A DNA stretch of 64,000 bases from Lachnospiraceae bacterium (lineage in GTDB: Bacteria > Bacillota > Clostridia > Lachnospirales > Lachnospiraceae), in NCBI GenBank assembly GCA_017520425.1, contig JAFXFO010000017.1:1-64000 (forward strand). The letters are read 5' to 3'. The notes beneath the pieces are model-generated. The model was not told the origin of the DNA. It saw only the letters and a program-made list of their open reading frames with translations, and did not search any database. Below are positions 26,660 to 35,493 of the stretch, piece after piece. Each line of letters begins with the position of its first letter. The stretch's first letter is position 1. The translations under genes were made by a program, and so were the position numbers.

Positions 26660-28132
26660 TTGATTACATTTGAAGGGCGCATCGTGCAGTTTGGTTTCGG
26701 CGCCGTGGGAAAGAGCTTTTTTGAAAAGCTGCCCAAGGAAATACATTATAAAGAGAATAATTATTACGTGGTTACCAGGGACAGCGATGAGTTTAAAGCC
26801 TATGTGAATCTGGGGGGCATCGTGCAGAATTTCCTGGTCCGGGAGGTGACCAGGGAGAACTTCCGGGAGGTTTTCGAGCCCCTGTTAAGCAGCGGAGACC
26901 TTCTTATCGACTTTGCGGATACGGTGGGTACCAAGGACATCTTCGACTGGTGCGCGGAGCGTAATATTATGTATTTGAATACGGGTGAGGCGGACTGGCC
27001 GGACCACTGGTACTGTATCTTTGAGGAGAATGAGGGCAAAAATGCACTACGTGAAAAGCATCAGAAGCAGGCGGACACCAACCGTTATCCCATCGTGCTC
27101 CAGCACGGCAACAATCCCGGCCTGGTATCCCACTTTGTGAAGGCGGCGCTGGAATACATCGTGAAGACTCAGTTTAAGAAAGACAAGGAAAAGAAAGCAC
27201 TGCTGGCAGCAGGACAGTTTGGAGAGCTGGCCCGGGCACTGGGAGTGAAGATGATACATGTGAATGATACGGATCTGCAGGAAATCAAGGGTGAGACGGA
27301 CCCTAAGCGTCTGGTCAGTACCTGGTGTACGGATTCCTTTTGGTTCGAGATGCTCAGCGAGGCCACGGCCAATGTGGGTCCCCACGAGAGACTGGAGACG
27401 AATGAGAAGTTTCGTTTTGTCAATCAGGACAAGGGCTATCTGGAGCTGGAAAAGATGGCAGCAGATGTGAAGGGACGTACCTACTATCCGGGAGGCATGT
27501 TTGAGGGATTCCTGGTGCCTCACGAGGAGACCATCACCATTGCTCAAAGCCTGGAGGTCAAGGAGAATGGTAAGGTGGTATACCGTCCTACGGTACTGTT
27601 TCTCTACTCCCCCTGCTCCTATTCCAGGGAATATTTTGCATCGGCTAAGGTCAACGACTATCCCCATCCGGACCCTAAGAAGCCTCAGGATTGCGAAGAG
27701 GCAGGCAATCCCATCATTATCCGGGGTTACCGTTATCCGGAGGAGGTGGAAATCCTCTATCAGGAACGTATTGCCTCCGGCACAGAGTATGTGGGCGTGC
27801 TTCTGCTGGGCGAAGGCTTCGACCCCGTATGGGTGGGCAACCGTGTGGAAGGCTCCTACCTGTACAAGAACCTCAAGGGTTCTTATTGGCAGACCCCGAC
27901 CATCACGCCGGTGGCCATGTCTGCACTGGCGGCCCTCTGTTGGATGCTGAAAAACCGGGATAAGGGAGGCATTTACTTCCCCGATGACATTCCGGACTAT
28001 AAATTCATTATTAAGTTTGCAGAGAAGTACATCTCCAAGACCATCTACCGCACCTTCTCCAAGGAGGAACTGGAGGCGGCCATGGGAGTGGATTTCAAGG
28101 ATTTGCAGATGAAGGATATTGGGATAGTATAA
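26660..28132 (+). CDS. hss: Homospermidine synthase
   Basis: Protein of 490 residues of the saccharopine-dehydrogenase-like homospermidine synthase family, which makes sym-homospermidine from putrescine (or putrescine and spermidine) with NAD. The N-terminal Rossmann motif is IVQFGFGAVGKSFF; further family-like blocks are LNTGEADWPDHWY, QHGNNPGLVSHF and the C-terminal YWQTPTITPVAMSAL. The start is TTG 26660 with GAGAGG upstream; no ATG fits. It is 18 bases after the ATP-grasp ligase and ends at a strong terminator, so both form one unit. Confidence 0.9.
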   Translation: MITFEGRIVQFGFGAVGKSFFEKLPKEIHYKENNYYVVTRDSDEFKAYVNLGGIVQNFLVREVTRENFREVFEPLLSSGDLLIDFADTVGTKDIFDWCAERNIMYLNTGEADWPDHWYCIFEENEGKNALREKHQKQADTNRYPIVLQHGNNPGLVSHFVKAALEYIVKTQFKKDKEKKALLAAGQFGELARALGVKMIHVNDTDLQEIKGETDPKRLVSTWCTDSFWFEMLSEATANVGPHERLETNEKFRFVNQDKGYLELEKMAADVKGRTYYPGGMFEGFLVPHEETITIAQSLEVKENGKVVYRPTVLFLYSPCSYSREYFASAKVNDYPHPDPKKPQDCEEAGNPIIIRGYRYPEEVEILYQERIASGTEYVGVLLLGEGFDPVWVGNRVEGSYLYKNLKGSYWQTPTITPVAMSALAALCWMLKNRDKGGIYFPDDIPDYKFIIKFAEKYISKTIYRTFSKEELEAAMGVDFKDLQMKDIGIV

Positions 28133-28138
28133 AAAACA

Positions 28139-28170
28139 ACGGCAAGCGGGTTTTCCCGTTTGCCGTTTTC
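28139..28170 (+). terminator. Intrinsic terminator
   Basis: ACGGCAAGCGGG (28139-28150), loop TTTT, CCCGTTTGCCGT (28155-28166) with one G-T pair, then TTTC. It closes the ligase-hss unit; A residues before the stem may also serve the convergent DUF2207 gene. Confidence 0.9.
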
Positions 28171-28193
28171 AATTACACTAAGTAGTGCCAATA

Positions 28194-30287
28194 TTAGTGT
28201 CCGCCACCACCGCCACCGCCGTAACGGCCGCTGCCGCCGTAGCTGTAGGCATTGTTTATAGCGGAACCGGTACGCACGCCGGAACGGAAGCTGCGTCCTG
28301 TACGATGATAGAAATGTCTGGTCTGATATCCGGAATCTCTGAGTTTTTCATTGTAGGTAAACTCAGGACAGCGAATCTTGATGGCCTCGTTAATCTTGTC
28401 GGAAAGGCCGAAGGCTGTTGCATAAACCAGATATCTTTCCCATACCGCTAAGTCTAAGAGGGTACTTTCGGTCATAAGAGGCTTGCTGTTTAAGTATTTG
28501 TACAAGCCATACCATTTCGCATACTCTGTTTCACCTAATTCGGTAAGCAGAGGATAACGGTAGGACTTCTTTTGGAAGAACCAAGCCAGTACCAGACAGG
28601 CTACGCCTAAAAGGGTATAGCCGCCAAATGCCAAATCCATACGCGTGAAGTAGGAAATCAGGTTTACCGGTACTAACATTATGATGCCTGCCCAAAGCAG
28701 GAACTTGGCATAGCCCTGAATCTTCTTCTGCACCTGGTCGTATTCCGCCTTCTGGAAATAGCCCATAGCCACACCAATGTTGACCACGGCGTTTTCCATA
28801 TTGTCGGCGAAGTCGGCGGTATTTGAGATGTCACTCACCACCTTGTTACGGAAGGTGCTCATCATAATGCGGTCCCCGTAGGTATGACGAACCAGTAGGT
28901 TGAAGTAATAGGTCTCGCATACGGTCAGTTCCGCAGGAGTGTCTTCCGCGTACATGATGTATTGGTCATTGGTAGTGATGGTATCCGCAACGGAGCCGGA
29001 AGCATTCTGCCCGGCCTTTGCAGGACGTAAAATACGGATTTCCACATCATCACCCAAATCTGTCAATGCCACATATTGCTTTTGAGCTAAGCTTAATAGC
29101 AGGGCAGAATAGATGGCAGAATCATCTTTAATTTTCTTGTGCTTGCATTGTGCCAATACGGCTGCAAAGTAAGGGTCCAAATCCCCCGGAACTTCACGAT
29201 AGAAATCATAATAATGCTCCGGCTCATAAAAGACATGCTTGGAGCGGATGCGATTAGGCATGCGCAGGTACATTAGGATCAGAAGTACTGCGATAGCTGC
29301 ACAAATACCCAATGCCACGACTTTTTTTGTCTTGTATTGGTTCACCATATCCACATATTCCTGATGTTCTGCATAGATTTCTTCCAATGCATCTGTTTGG
29401 GAATAGTAGTTGTCCGGGGCAGACTTTGCAAAAGCATCATAATCTTCATTAAAAGCAACCAACTCGAACTCTATGTATTTGTTGTAAGGAGCAAATTTCA
29501 AGTCATCCTTGTCCAAATCAAATGTAAAGGTATAGTATCCGGGATACTTGTCGGCGGATTCTTCTACCTCAAAGGCTTCATCCTTACCACTGGTACCATA
29601 GGTAAATACTTCATAATTGCCTTCAGCCGGCATACTTAAGTTGGGAATCAGGATTTCTCCGTAGAAGGAGTCCAGATAGGTAATGGTATGGCCATAATAA
29701 GGAATCAGGTATAAATCACAGCAGTCCTCATATTTCAGTACCACATTATATAGGTCGTACTCTATTTCGTAAGTAAGCTTCTTACGATAAATACCATTCA
29801 CATAAAAGAATACTGCTTCATACCGGCGCTGGGATTCGCTGTAAGGTCCCGGACTGTGGTACCATTTACAGGGACCTCTGCCAAAAGTAGAGGCTGCAGA
29901 TGTATAGTCGAAATCATCCCAGTAAAGCGTAGGGCTTTCCCCATATTCCACCCGGCTGCCGTCTGACAGAATTTCCGTAACGGATTTTACATCATATTTT
30001 GCGGTGAGACCATCGGTGGTTTCTTCAGACAGGTCCCTCCACAACTCCCAGTAGAGATTGTCGTGGGATGCGGCACGCACATCAAAGGTGATTTTCTCGG
30101 TTACATGAAGGACGGTTTCCTCGTAGAGAGGGTCCTCCAATACGGCCTGATACTCCATATCCGTAATACGTGCATGATCCAAGGGATTCAGCTGCATATC
30201 GCCCAGAGCGGGTTTCGCCGCAGTAAAAACAATGAAACCAAAGACGCAGACCATTATAATCGCATAAATTTTGCTTTCAGTACTCAT
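28194..30287 (-). CDS. DUF2207 membrane protein
   Basis: Protein of 697 residues with a signal peptide/anchor at about 7-25, an extracellular DUF2207-like domain of about 320 residues (LYWELWRDLSEETTDGL, FYVNGIYRKKLTYEIEY), a span at about 342-362, a cytoplasmic segment with YREVPGDLDPYFAAVL, two more spans in the region 560-610, and a glycine-rich end (GRYGGGGGGGH). This order is typical of DUF2207 proteins, widespread in Firmicutes and of unknown function. ATG 30287 follows GGAGGTG; the frame stays open upstream but that part lacks a start with a ribosome site and reads as non-coding. It is alone on this strand. Confidence 0.87.
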   Translation of the reverse strand: MSTESKIYAIIMVCVFGFIVFTAAKPALGDMQLNPLDHARITDMEYQAVLEDPLYEETVLHVTEKITFDVRAASHDNLYWELWRDLSEETTDGLTAKYDVKSVTEILSDGSRVEYGESPTLYWDDFDYTSAASTFGRGPCKWYHSPGPYSESQRRYEAVFFYVNGIYRKKLTYEIEYDLYNVVLKYEDCCDLYLIPYYGHTITYLDSFYGEILIPNLSMPAEGNYEVFTYGTSGKDEAFEVEESADKYPGYYTFTFDLDKDDLKFAPYNKYIEFELVAFNEDYDAFAKSAPDNYYSQTDALEEIYAEHQEYVDMVNQYKTKKVVALGICAAIAVLLILMYLRMPNRIRSKHVFYEPEHYYDFYREVPGDLDPYFAAVLAQCKHKKIKDDSAIYSALLLSLAQKQYVALTDLGDDVEIRILRPAKAGQNASGSVADTITTNDQYIMYAEDTPAELTVCETYYFNLLVRHTYGDRIMMSTFRNKVVSDISNTADFADNMENAVVNIGVAMGYFQKAEYDQVQKKIQGYAKFLLWAGIIMLVPVNLISYFTRMDLAFGGYTLLGVACLVLAWFFQKKSYRYPLLTELGETEYAKWYGLYKYLNSKPLMTESTLLDLAVWERYLVYATAFGLSDKINEAIKIRCPEFTYNEKLRDSGYQTRHFYHRTGRSFRSGVRTGSAINNAYSYGGSGRYGGGGGGGH

Positions 30288-30429
30288 AATACACCTCCCT
30301 GTGTATAAATATATAGAATTTTGTGGAAAAAGTAAATAAATATTTAGGTCTCGGAGGAAATTTGTGAAACAGCAATGACATGCGAGCGGATTCGTGTTAA
30401 AATAAGGGGGTATAAGGGGGATTTTACGG

Positions 30430-31623
30430 ATGTTTCGATTTTTTATGCCCAAGTGGCTGTTATTAACCTTTATCTTTATGAATAGTTTTCGAACCACACG
30501 GACGGAGGCTCTGGTGGATGTCTCTTCTGTGATGGAGCAGGTGCAGGATGCGGAGGTCCTGGAGGTGGATGAACCGGATAAGCCCGCCATGGTGGCTGCC
30601 CGGTTGGAAGGGGATGTCTCCGGATATTGGATTCAGAATACCTATGATATTGATTATCTTTCCAGAGATGTGGTGGGTATGGTAGGCGTACCTATTGAGG
30701 TGCACGGTTATAAACTGCTTCCCGAGGATGAATTGACCCTGGTGTTTGAATATGACCCTGCCATGTTAGAGTGCGAAGAAACTGACCTGAGAGTTCTTTG
30801 GTACAACCAAACAGACTATTGGTACGAGACTCTGACGGATTATGAACTGGACGAGAAGAAAAACGAAATATCCGTACCGGTAGAGCATTTGGGTACCTAT
30901 GTGTTGGAGGATATCGAGATATGGACGGCTGTCTGGAATGGGACCTACGAGTACGAGAATACAATGAAGGAGCCCACATGTCATTGGCATGACCACTTCA
31001 ACTATGAGGATATTGAAGCCTTGGCGGATACTTCCATTTATGATGAAAGCAGGGAGTATTACATCTCCACGGTAGAGCAGCTGGCCGGCTTGGTGAAGCT
31101 GGTGAACGAGGGCGAAAGCTTTTACGGTTGTAATTTTTACCTGCAGGCGGATTTAGATTTAGCCGGTTATGACTGGGCCCCTATCGGCTGGTACTATCCG
31201 GCGGATAAAGGCTGCCTATGGAAGGATTTCCCTTTTGAGGGTCGCTTCTACGGCAATAATCATACCATTTATAATATGACCATCATATCACCTAACCAGT
31301 CAGACTTAGGCATGTTTGGCAGAACCTTGCAAGCCTTTCAGGTCCATGATTTGTCCCTGATAGACTGTTACATAGAGGGTAAGTTCTATTGCGGCGGTAT
31401 CTTAGGTGACAATATAAACAGCGGACACTCCTTCGATATGACCAATTGCCATATGACCGGCACAGTAAAGGGACAGCTGATGTCCGGTGCGCTGGTGGGA
31501 TCCTCGGCAAAGCTACGGATAAAGGATTGTACAGCTGACGTGGAAAAGGGCAGTGTGACCGAGTTGACCGGGGATTTGCGGGGAGGATATGTGGAAAACT
31601 GTGAGATTACCATAAAATATTGA
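30430..31623 (+). CDS. Secreted GLUG-motif protein
   Basis: Protein of 397 residues with an N-terminal hydrophobic signal (about 5-20). Residues 30-170 are a beta-rich domain, and residues 195-397 carry beta-helix repeats of the GLUG type: YYISTVEQLAGLVKLVNEG, FYLQADLDLAGYDWAPIG, FYGNNHTIYNMTII, LGMFGRT, then FYCGGILGD and LMSGALVGS. GLUG domains occur in surface adhesins and IgA-protease-like proteins. No lipobox or sortase motif is visible, so it may be released or held by the uncleaved signal. It is followed at 24 bases by an MgtC-like gene. Confidence 0.75.
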   Translation: MFRFFMPKWLLLTFIFMNSFRTTRTEALVDVSSVMEQVQDAEVLEVDEPDKPAMVAARLEGDVSGYWIQNTYDIDYLSRDVVGMVGVPIEVHGYKLLPEDELTLVFEYDPAMLECEETDLRVLWYNQTDYWYETLTDYELDEKKNEISVPVEHLGTYVLEDIEIWTAVWNGTYEYENTMKEPTCHWHDHFNYEDIEALADTSIYDESREYYISTVEQLAGLVKLVNEGESFYGCNFYLQADLDLAGYDWAPIGWYYPADKGCLWKDFPFEGRFYGNNHTIYNMTIISPNQSDLGMFGRTLQAFQVHDLSLIDCYIEGKFYCGGILGDNINSGHSFDMTNCHMTGTVKGQLMSGALVGSSAKLRIKDCTADVEKGSVTELTGDLRGGYVENCEITIKY

Positions 31624-31647
31624 GGATAAAACCGGGAGGTGCTTTCT

Positions 31648-32349
31648 ATGGGTTGGTATAAGTTGTTGATGCAGTTTAATGATGTGTCGGTTGTGGTGCG
31701 GATATTCCTTGCTATGCTGCTGGGGGGCGGCATCGGTATGGAGCGTGAGAAGAGCAAGCGGCCGGCGGGCTTCCGTACCCATATTTTGGTGTGCGTGGGC
31801 TCCTGTATGACGGCGCTGATTGGTTTATTTGCCTGGCAGGAAATGGGCAGCATGGGAGATCCCTTGCGTATTTCCGCCCAAGTGGTTTCCGGCATCGGTT
31901 TTCTGGGTGTAGGTACTATTTTGGTAAAGGAGCATGACCATATTACGGGTTTGACCACGGCAGCAGGTCTTTGGACCACAGCGGCCATCGGTATTGCCTG
32001 CGGCTTCGGCTTTTATCTGGGTGCTGTTCTGGGTGCTTTGGTGGTGGCACTTACCTCCGCCATCTTGTTTAAGCTGGAGGCCAGAGGACGAAAGAAGAAT
32101 AAGAAGCTGACCCTGTATGCGGAAGTACTGGGTACGGAGAAGCTGAACGAATACACGGATTGGCTGATGGGGGAATTACAGGCCAGAAATATATTGGTGG
32201 TAGAGCCCAGAAGCGGTATCACGGGCAATGTGGGCCTGGAAATTATACTTCCTTTGATAGGGCATGAGGATGTGCCGGCAGTATTGAAGGAAATCCGTGG
32301 CAAAGAGGATATGGTATTTGTCATGGAGTGCAAGAAGATAGAAAAATAA
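31648..32349 (+). CDS. MgtC/SapB-family membrane protein
   Basis: Protein of 233 residues with four or five N-terminal spans and a C-terminal cytosolic domain. The MgtC hallmark is present: LLGGGIGMEREKSKRPAGFRTHILVCVG (in part residues 24-50), ISAQVVSGIGFLGVGTIL and GLTTAAGLWTTAAIG. MgtC proteins modulate membrane ATPase/ion homeostasis, especially at low magnesium. The C-terminal 90 residues resemble an ACT-like domain. ATG 31648 is 8 bases after GGGAGG. The gene may be co-transcribed with the upstream GLUG protein. Confidence 0.92.
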   Translation: MGWYKLLMQFNDVSVVVRIFLAMLLGGGIGMEREKSKRPAGFRTHILVCVGSCMTALIGLFAWQEMGSMGDPLRISAQVVSGIGFLGVGTILVKEHDHITGLTTAAGLWTTAAIGIACGFGFYLGAVLGALVVALTSAILFKLEARGRKKNKKLTLYAEVLGTEKLNEYTDWLMGELQARNILVVEPRSGITGNVGLEIILPLIGHEDVPAVLKEIRGKEDMVFVMECKKIEK

Positions 32350-32380
32350 AATGATTATATGATGTAGGAGGATTACAACA

Positions 32381-33460
32381 ATGAAAAAACAATGGCCACT
32401 TGATACAGCAGTATCTTTTGACCCCTATCAGGGAGAGCCGGGACGTGACGGAGACCAGGGATATGAAATCCATGAGGACGGTACCGTTACCATCCGTATC
32501 AAGGCACCCTTTGCTAAAGAAGTAGTGCTGGATATGTTCGGCAATATCTTCCCGCTGGAGAAGGTAAGCGAGGAAATGTGGGAAGGAAGAGTGGATTTGG
32601 GAAGAGGATTTAAGTACTTTTTCCTGAAAATCGACGGCAATGAGGTGCTGAACCCTTATCTTCCCATCGGTTACGGCTGCTGCCGCCCTATGAATTTTAT
32701 GGATATTCCCGTGCCCGGCGAGGAGGATTGGGACACCTTGTCCGATATCCCTCACGGAGCGGTGACAAGGCATTATTTTCCTTCTTCCGTAACCGGCAAG
32801 CTGGAAATCTGTCTGGTATACACCCCCGCAAACTATGACCCTGCCAAGAAGTATCCGGTGCTTTACTTACAGCACGGCTACGGAGAGAATGAAACCGGCT
32901 GGGTATACCAGGGACATGCGGCACGTATTGCCGACAAGCTTCTCTACGACGGAGAGATGGAAGAGATGATCATCGTTATGGCCAACGGTATGACCCAGCC
33001 TCTGGAGAACAAGGGAAGATTCGGCGTATTTACAGAGTTGATTCTGGCAGATTTGATTCCTTACATCGAGGGCAAGTACCCTGTTTATACCGATAAGTGG
33101 CACAGAGCCATGGCCGGCTTAAGTATGGGTAGCTACCAGACCAGTATCGTCACCATGAGTAACCCTGATTTGTTCAGCTATGTGGGCGTATTCAGCGGCT
33201 TTATAAGCATGGCCTTCGGCGGACATCCGGAGCCTCATTTGAACCTTTTGGAGGATAGCGAGAAGTTTAATAGCAGCTTCAAGGTATTTTATCGTGCCAT
33301 GGGTACCGAGGATACCTATTTCCAGAACTTTGAAAAGGACGACAAGATGCTGGAGGGCAAGCCTCTGAACATTATCCGCAAGACCTTCCCCGGCGGACAT
33401 GACTGGAGTGTATGGCGTCGCTGTATCCACGATTTCCTGCCCATGGTGTTTAGAGCGTAA
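32381..33460 (+). CDS. Esterase (CE1/esterase D type) with N-terminal E-set domain
   Basis: Protein of 359 residues, no signal peptide. Residues 15-110 form a carbohydrate-binding/E-set-like beta domain (VTIRIKAPFAKEVVLDMFG), residues 130-359 an alpha/beta-hydrolase with nucleophile Ser248 in AGLSMGSYQ, oxyanion region YLQHGYGEN, and the catalytic His in GGHDWSVW near residue 344. This is the layout of intracellular feruloyl/acetyl xylan esterases that work on imported oligosaccharides. GTAGGAGG lies upstream. A DUF1349 protein follows within 70 bases, which supports a glycan-use role. Confidence 0.85.
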   Translation: MKKQWPLDTAVSFDPYQGEPGRDGDQGYEIHEDGTVTIRIKAPFAKEVVLDMFGNIFPLEKVSEEMWEGRVDLGRGFKYFFLKIDGNEVLNPYLPIGYGCCRPMNFMDIPVPGEEDWDTLSDIPHGAVTRHYFPSSVTGKLEICLVYTPANYDPAKKYPVLYLQHGYGENETGWVYQGHAARIADKLLYDGEMEEMIIVMANGMTQPLENKGRFGVFTELILADLIPYIEGKYPVYTDKWHRAMAGLSMGSYQTSIVTMSNPDLFSYVGVFSGFISMAFGGHPEPHLNLLEDSEKFNSSFKVFYRAMGTEDTYFQNFEKDDKMLEGKPLNIIRKTFPGGHDWSVWRRCIHDFLPMVFRA

Positions 33461-33528
33461 AGGAAAGGTGCGCGACTGCGAAGCGGATGGGTTTTGAAGG
33501 TTAGTAAGGAAAGAAAAGGAGACCAACT

Positions 33529-34125
33529 ATGAATTTTGACAATTTTAAATGGATCAACGAAAGCAGTGCAGAGTACAAGGATGGCGTACTCACCGTGTAC
33601 GCACCTGCTCAGACCGACTATTTCAACAGCCCCGTGAAGGAGAATGGCTTCTTCCCTAATCCGGTAGCCAATGCATCTTTGTATTATACAGAGCTTACAG
33701 GGGACTTCGTATTTAAGACCAAGGTGGAGCTGGAGTTTAAGAATTTCTATGATGCAGCTGCTCTTTTGGTATACGAGAACGAAAATGTATGGGCGAAGCT
33801 GGCATTGGAAAATTCCGACTTGCCATGCAGAAAACCTGCGGTAGTGTCTGTAGTGACCAACCGCATTTCCGACGACTGCAACGGCCCTGTAATGGACGGC
33901 AATAGCGTATGGTTCCAGATTTCCAGAGTGGATGACTGCTTTGCCTTCCACTATTCCGTAGATGGCGTGGAATACAATATGGTACGTGTATTTACCTTAC
34001 CTGTAGGCCAAACCGTGAAGGTGGGCTTCGAAGCCCAGGCACCTATGGGCGAGGGCGGCAACCGCTACTATAGCGAAATCTCTATCCAGAATAAACGAGT
34101 GGAAAACATCCGCGCAGGTTACTAA
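33529..34125 (+). CDS. DUF1349 (laminin-G/concanavalin-like) protein
   Basis: Protein of 198 residues, a single jelly-roll domain of the DUF1349 family with FKWINESSAEYKDG near the N-terminus, then DFVFKTKVELEFKNFYDAAALLVY and VGFEAQAPMGEGG near the end. The fold is related to the accessory domain of GH43 xylosidases, but the function of stand-alone copies is unknown. There is no signal peptide. AAAGGAG precedes the ATG. It lies 68 bases after the esterase gene and before a strong terminator. Confidence 0.88.
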   Translation: MNFDNFKWINESSAEYKDGVLTVYAPAQTDYFNSPVKENGFFPNPVANASLYYTELTGDFVFKTKVELEFKNFYDAAALLVYENENVWAKLALENSDLPCRKPAVVSVVTNRISDDCNGPVMDGNSVWFQISRVDDCFAFHYSVDGVEYNMVRVFTLPVGQTVKVGFEAQAPMGEGGNRYYSEISIQNKRVENIRAGY

Positions 34126-34151
34126 GACCGATAATATGAGGACTAAGACAG

Positions 34152-34185
34152 AAGGAAACTTAAGCCACACTTAAGTTTCCTTTTA
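34152..34185 (+). terminator. Intrinsic terminator
   Basis: AAGGAAACTTAAG (34152-34164), loop CCACA, CTTAAGTTTCCTT (34170-34182), then T residues. Thirteen perfect base pairs. Confidence 0.92.
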
Positions 34186-34218
34186 GAATGTCTCTCTTTT
34201 GCTTTGGGGCAGGTTTGC

Positions 34219-34244
34219 TATAATAAAGGTATCAAAGCGCTTGG
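34219..34244 (+). promoter_or_regulatory. Extended -10 promoter and AAGCGCTT operator of XRE gene 2
   Basis: TGCTATAAT gives an extended -10 (TATAAT 34219-34224); no strong -35 is seen. The palindrome-like CAAAGCGCTTGG lies at 34233-34244, its centre 14.5 bases past the -10 box, identical to the paralogous regulator gene at 10.5 kb. Confidence 0.7.
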
Positions 34245-34263
34245 TAAATAATGTTGAAAGCAG

Positions 34264-34360
34264 TAACACAAGCGCTGCTTGTGTTATGCAGGAGGATTTG
34301 TGAAAAATCAGGGATTTTTCACTTACTATTTAGGCAGTATCGCAAGCACTGCTTGCGATA
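34264..34360 (+). repeat. Three perfect 10-bp inverted repeats in XRE gene 2 leader
   Basis: Three perfect inverted repeats with 10-bp arms and 3-base loops: TAACACAAGC/GCTTGTGTTA (34264-34286), GTGAAAAATC/GATTTTTCAC (34300-34322) and TATCGCAAGC/GCTTGCGATA (34338-34360). The first and third are each followed by ATGCAGGAGGAT, that is, a ribosome site, and then by GTG 34300 and ATG 34375, both in the frame of the regulator. The first and third units look like diverged copies of one module. Confidence 0.9.
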
Positions 34361-34374
34361 TGCAGGAGGATAAA

Positions 34375-35493
34375 ATGAGTATAGGAAAAAATATCAGAAA
34401 AGCAAGACAGGAAGCAGATATGACCCAGGAGCAGCTGGCGGAGCTTTTGAATATCTCCGTTTCCGCCGTATCCCAGTGGGAAAGCGACAAAACCACCCCG
34501 GACATCTCCATGATTCCGGCTTTGTGTAATGTATTTCAGATGACTTCGGATAAGCTATTGGATATCGAGTTAGAGAAGAATGAGGAAGCGATTGAAGCCA
34601 TTCGGGCGGAGGCAAATCGGTTTGCATCTAAAGGGAAGGGGCTTGAAGCGGAGAAGATTCTATTAGAAGGTCTGCGCAGATTTCCCAATAGCTATGGGAT
34701 GATGTATGATTTGATGTACATTACTTATGCTGAAAGTAATCAGGAAAAGCATGAGGAATCCGTTCGCAAACAGTATTTGGAACGGGCTATCAACTATGCA
34801 GAAAAGATTATACAGGAAAGTAAGGAGGATGATCTTCGTTCAGGTGCAAAACAGATTCGATGCTATATTCATGCAGATGCAGGAGAGCATGACGAGGCAA
34901 TTGCTATTGCAAGAACTATGGATAGTATTTCATGTTGTCAGCAGTCTATGCTTACATTAGCCAGTAAAGGTACAGAGAGATATCAGCGCAGTCAGGAAGA
35001 AATCTTTATGTTGATACAGTCTTTGGGTGTACAAATGGTTTGCCAGAATGTAAAATTAGATGATGGAAATCTTCCTTATACCTCAGAAGAAGATGCTTGT
35101 TTAATGAAAAAACATATTGCATTTCTAACATTAATGTTTGAGGATGGAGATTTTGGATTCTTCCATACTCAATTATGTCGTAGCTATCGGGAACTGGCGT
35201 ATTATTATGCTGTTAACAAGGATGAGGAGAATGCTTTGCTAAACCTTTCTTTGGCAAGGGACAGTGCATTGGCATTTATTAAGCTGGATATTGAGGAAAA
35301 ACATACTTCCCTGTTACTACGAGGATTGGATTATGGCGATTTTTACAATGCAGAGGATGAAAATGATGCGGACTGGACATTAATGGTTATGGAAAATAAA
35401 CACTTTGACTTCCTCCGTGAGAATGCCCGCTTCCTGGAAATCCAGCGTAGCCTGCAGGAATATGCAGGCGGTTGGGGAAAGCTGGAGAGGTAG
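34375..35493 (+). CDS. XRE regulator with TPR-like domain, paralogue 2
   Basis: Regulator of 372 residues, clearly paralogous to the one at 9388-10503: same start (MSIG), helix-turn-helix (MTQEQLAELLNISVSAVSQWE), TPR-like body (SKGKGLEAEKILLEGLRRFP) and C-terminus. I place the start at ATG 34375 after AGGAGG; an in-frame GTG at 34300 with its own AGGAGG would give a 25-residue extension through two of the hairpins. Autoregulation through AAGCGCTT is likely, and the hairpins suggest extra control at RNA or DNA level. The ligand is unknown. Confidence 0.87.
   Translation: MSIGKNIRKARQEADMTQEQLAELLNISVSAVSQWESDKTTPDISMIPALCNVFQMTSDKLLDIELEKNEEAIEAIRAEANRFASKGKGLEAEKILLEGLRRFPNSYGMMYDLMYITYAESNQEKHEESVRKQYLERAINYAEKIIQESKEDDLRSGAKQIRCYIHADAGEHDEAIAIARTMDSISCCQQSMLTLASKGTERYQRSQEEIFMLIQSLGVQMVCQNVKLDDGNLPYTSEEDACLMKKHIAFLTLMFEDGDFGFFHTQLCRSYRELAYYYAVNKDEENALLNLSLARDSALAFIKLDIEEKHTSLLLRGLDYGDFYNAEDENDADWTLMVMENKHFDFLRENARFLEIQRSLQEYAGGWGKLER

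Noticed and set aside
28194..30590. A 798-residue form of the DUF2207 protein
   Set aside because: The upstream part overlaps the divergent gene start and lacks a ribosome site; ATG 30287 follows GGAGGTG and gives a proper signal peptide.
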